Source of the DNA: Geodermatophilus bullaregiensis | GTDB taxonomy: Bacteria; Actinomycetota; Actinomycetes; Mycobacteriales; Geodermatophilaceae | Reading direction: 5' to 3' | DNA: 64,000 nucleotides | Assembly: GCF_016907675.1 (NCBI RefSeq) | Contig: NZ_JAFBCJ010000001.1 | Span: 5,136,085-5,200,084, forward strand | Shown here: positions 62,720 through 64,000 of the stretch, piece by piece | Position numbering within the stretch: the first letter of the stretch is position 1 | How the letters are laid out: every line of letters starts with the position of its first letter | Notes under the pieces: generated by a model | Database searches by the model: none | The model's input: the letters and a program-made list of their open reading frames with translations, nothing else | Told to the model about the DNA's origin: nothing | Program-made: the position numbers and the translations under genes

Positions 62720-63484
62720 TCAGGACTCGTGACCGTCCTGCTGGACCTCACGATCGGGGATCGCCTCGACGGTCACCGCCACGGGTGCAGCGGGCCCGAA
62801 GACCCTCGTGGCGGCCGTGATCGTGCCCTTCAGGACGTACTGCATGTAGTTCGCGGCGGCCATGGGCCCGACGCCGAAGGGCAGCAGCCCGGCCAGCAGA
62901 GGCGGTCCGACCGCCAGCGCCCATGCCCGGAGGATCTCCGACTCCGAGGCAGCGATCTCCTGGCGCTCCTCTGCCGTCAGGGCCGCCAGGGCGTCGTAGG
63001 CAGCGGCCTCTCCCAGCAGCGACGCGTGGGGTCCCAGGATGGCGTCGGGACGGATCCTCCCGGTCCTGTCGAGCTTGACCGCTCCCTCCGTGAGGACCAG
63101 CAGGACGGCGGTGCGGGTGAGCTCGGGGTCGGTGAGGTCTCGGTCGTGGAGCAGTCCGACCTTGATCGCCGCACTCACCGCCTCCTTCAGCACCTCCCGC
63201 AGCGCGACCGGGAGCGCGGCAGCCGAGATCGCCGTCCCGTAACCCGGCAGGATCGACGGCAGGGAGTAGGAGACCGCGCGCGCCGCCCTGATCCGGTTCC
63301 CGCGCGTCACCTGGCCGACCAGGTCTCCCGGCGCGACCAGGGGCTTGCCCGCACGGACCTTGTCGACGACCTTCTGGGCCTCCTCGAGGGAGGGTTGCAG
63401 AGTCCGGTTGATCAGCGCCATCGCACGCTCGACGGTCGCCTCGATGTCGAACTCCGGCTTCGGGAGGTTGAAGCCGCTGGTCAT
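62720..63484 (-). CDS. Hypothetical helical protein, possibly EcsC-like
   Basis: 254-aa protein. It has an N-terminal soluble helical part (EATVERAMALINRTLQPSLEEAQKVVDKVRAGK), a hydrophobic patch SYSLPSILPGYGTAISAAALPVALREVLKEAVSAAIKVGLLHDRDLTDPE (in parts), and a C-terminal helical segment with LAVGPPLLAGLLPFGVGPMAAANYMQYV. The order of a Gly/Pro loop, a hydrophobic helix and a G-L-L-x-x-R-D-L-T-D stretch is reminiscent of EcsC-family proteins, but the match is weak. No signal peptide. The start ATG 63484 follows GGGAGACCCAC. Confidence 0.55.
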   Translation of the reverse strand: MTSGFNLPKPEFDIEATVERAMALINRTLQPSLEEAQKVVDKVRAGKPLVAPGDLVGQVTRGNRIRAARAVSYSLPSILPGYGTAISAAALPVALREVLKEAVSAAIKVGLLHDRDLTDPELTRTAVLLVLTEGAVKLDRTGRIRPDAILGPHASLLGEAAAYDALAALTAEERQEIAASESEILRAWALAVGPPLLAGLLPFGVGPMAAANYMQYVLKGTITAATRVFGPAAPVAVTVEAIPDREVQQDGHES

Positions 63485-63617
63485 GTGGGTCTCCCGTCCG
63501 TTGGCGACCCATGGAGGATGCCAGCCGGGAGTCCGGAACGGAGGCCGCAGCGTCCGACCCGCCGGTCAGGCGGTGCGCCGCAGCAGATGTCGACGCTCGG
63601 ATCCGGCAGCCTGGTCC

Positions 63618-64000
63618 TCACCGCCGTCCGGCTGCGGACACCCGTCGGAGCAGCGGTGCTGCGCTGTTCGACCACCACCAGGGCACCGACTTGAGCAGGT
63701 CGGCGAGCCGGCGTGCGCCGTTCGGTGTCAGCAGCCCGAGGGACATGACGATCGCCGTGTAAGCGCGGTGCTGTCGCCACTGGAGGCGAAGGCTGCGAAC
63801 CGCGTACCTCCGGGCCGCCTCCCGGTGCCCCAGGGCCGCCTCGGCCAGCGCCAGCCGCCCGTTGATCCGTGCCAGCCCCTGCCGGGACGTCACCAGATCG
63901 CGGTGCTGGTCGAGGAGGTAGCGGCTGGCATCGGCGATCAGCTGCCACTGGTCCGCGAAGTAGGAGTGCCGGCCGATGTGGATCACCGCCAGGGGCCCTC
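63618..64000 (-). CDS. C-terminal part of a probable glycosyltransferase (5' end outside window)
   Basis: The frame is open through base 64000 and encodes about 127 residues to the stop. Helical sequence IHIGRHSYFADQWQLIADASRYLLDQH, SRQGLARINGRLALAEAALGHREAARRYAVRSLRLQW and HRAYTAIVMSLGLLTPNGARRLADLL resembles the C-terminal region of family 2 glycosyltransferases, in which a helical tail follows the catalytic domain. The catalytic D-x-D part would lie beyond the window. The assignment is tentative. Confidence 0.5.
   Translation of the reverse strand, partial: GPLAVIHIGRHSYFADQWQLIADASRYLLDQHRDLVTSRQGLARINGRLALAEAALGHREAARRYAVRSLRLQWRQHRAYTAIVMSLGLLTPNGARRLADLLKSVPWWWSNSAAPLLRRVSAAGRR

Overview
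The window comes from a very GC-rich actinobacterial chromosome. Third-position G/C is near saturated, GTG starts and stop/start overlaps of the ATGA or GTGA type are common, and there is an Lsr2 nucleoid protein, a SARP/AfsR-type regulator, a mycobacterial-type LexA box and PafBC-type promoters. The mix of PQQ genes, phosphoketolase, rifampicin monooxygenase and many DNA-repair genes suggests a Geodermatophilaceae-like soil or rock actinobacterium. The family assignment is inference. No rRNA, tRNA or CRISPR array was seen.

Layout. (1) 1-2980: overlapping pqqB(partial)-pqqC-pqqD-pqqE operon for the redox cofactor PQQ. (2) 3030-8883: CaCA-type exchanger, a tandem hairpin repeat, YkvA-like protein, GlcG/HbpS-like protein, DHA2 drug exporter, two decayed gene ends, lsr2 and a small membrane-anchored protein. 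(3) 9060-11621: a cytoplasmic-looking trypsin-like protease whose stop codon lies inside the 6-bp target duplication of an intact IS481-family element. (4) 11759-18066: the most interesting region. An SSB paralogue, a RecD2 helicase, a phage-type Sak4-like ATPase, a Cas4/RecB-like Fe-S nuclease and a small protein of unknown function. The ssb and Sak4 genes have near-identical PafBC-type damage promoters and the last gene has a perfect LexA box, so this looks like a chromosomally domesticated phage-style recombination module. (5) 18106-25572: frameshifted luciferase-like monooxygenase, phosphoketolase, a SMARCAL1-like SNF2 helicase and a GT1 glycosyltransferase. (6) 25687-31087: amidase, NRDE protein, acyl-CoA dehydrogenase and enoyl-CoA hydratase-like protein.

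(7) 31304-45561: a nutrient-scavenging island. An Lrp-type regulator stands divergent from an M20 amidohydrolase and upstream of a complete peptide ABC importer (two ATPases, lipoprotein, two permeases). The importer is translationally coupled to a PLP ammonia-lyase and a metallo-amidohydrolase. An N-carbamoylase-type hydrolase, a second PLP lyase, a RidA enamine deaminase and a creatininase-type amidohydrolase follow. Together they would import amidated or peptide nitrogen compounds, hydrolyse C-N bonds, eliminate ammonia and detoxify the enamine products.

(8) 45580-53637: FAD monooxygenase and NmrA-like reductase pair, a GNAT protein with a 9-bp minisatellite, a large SARP-AAA-TPR regulator and three small membrane proteins. 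(9) 53801-56142: B3/B4-domain protein and a rifampicin monooxygenase (rox) with a rifamycin-associated element in its promoter. (10) 56296-64000: a short protein, two tandem secreted beta-lactamase-fold serine hydrolases, a two-component system whose kinase is interrupted at a G8 tract, a lipoprotein, a possible EcsC-like protein, and the C-terminal part of a probable glycosyltransferase.
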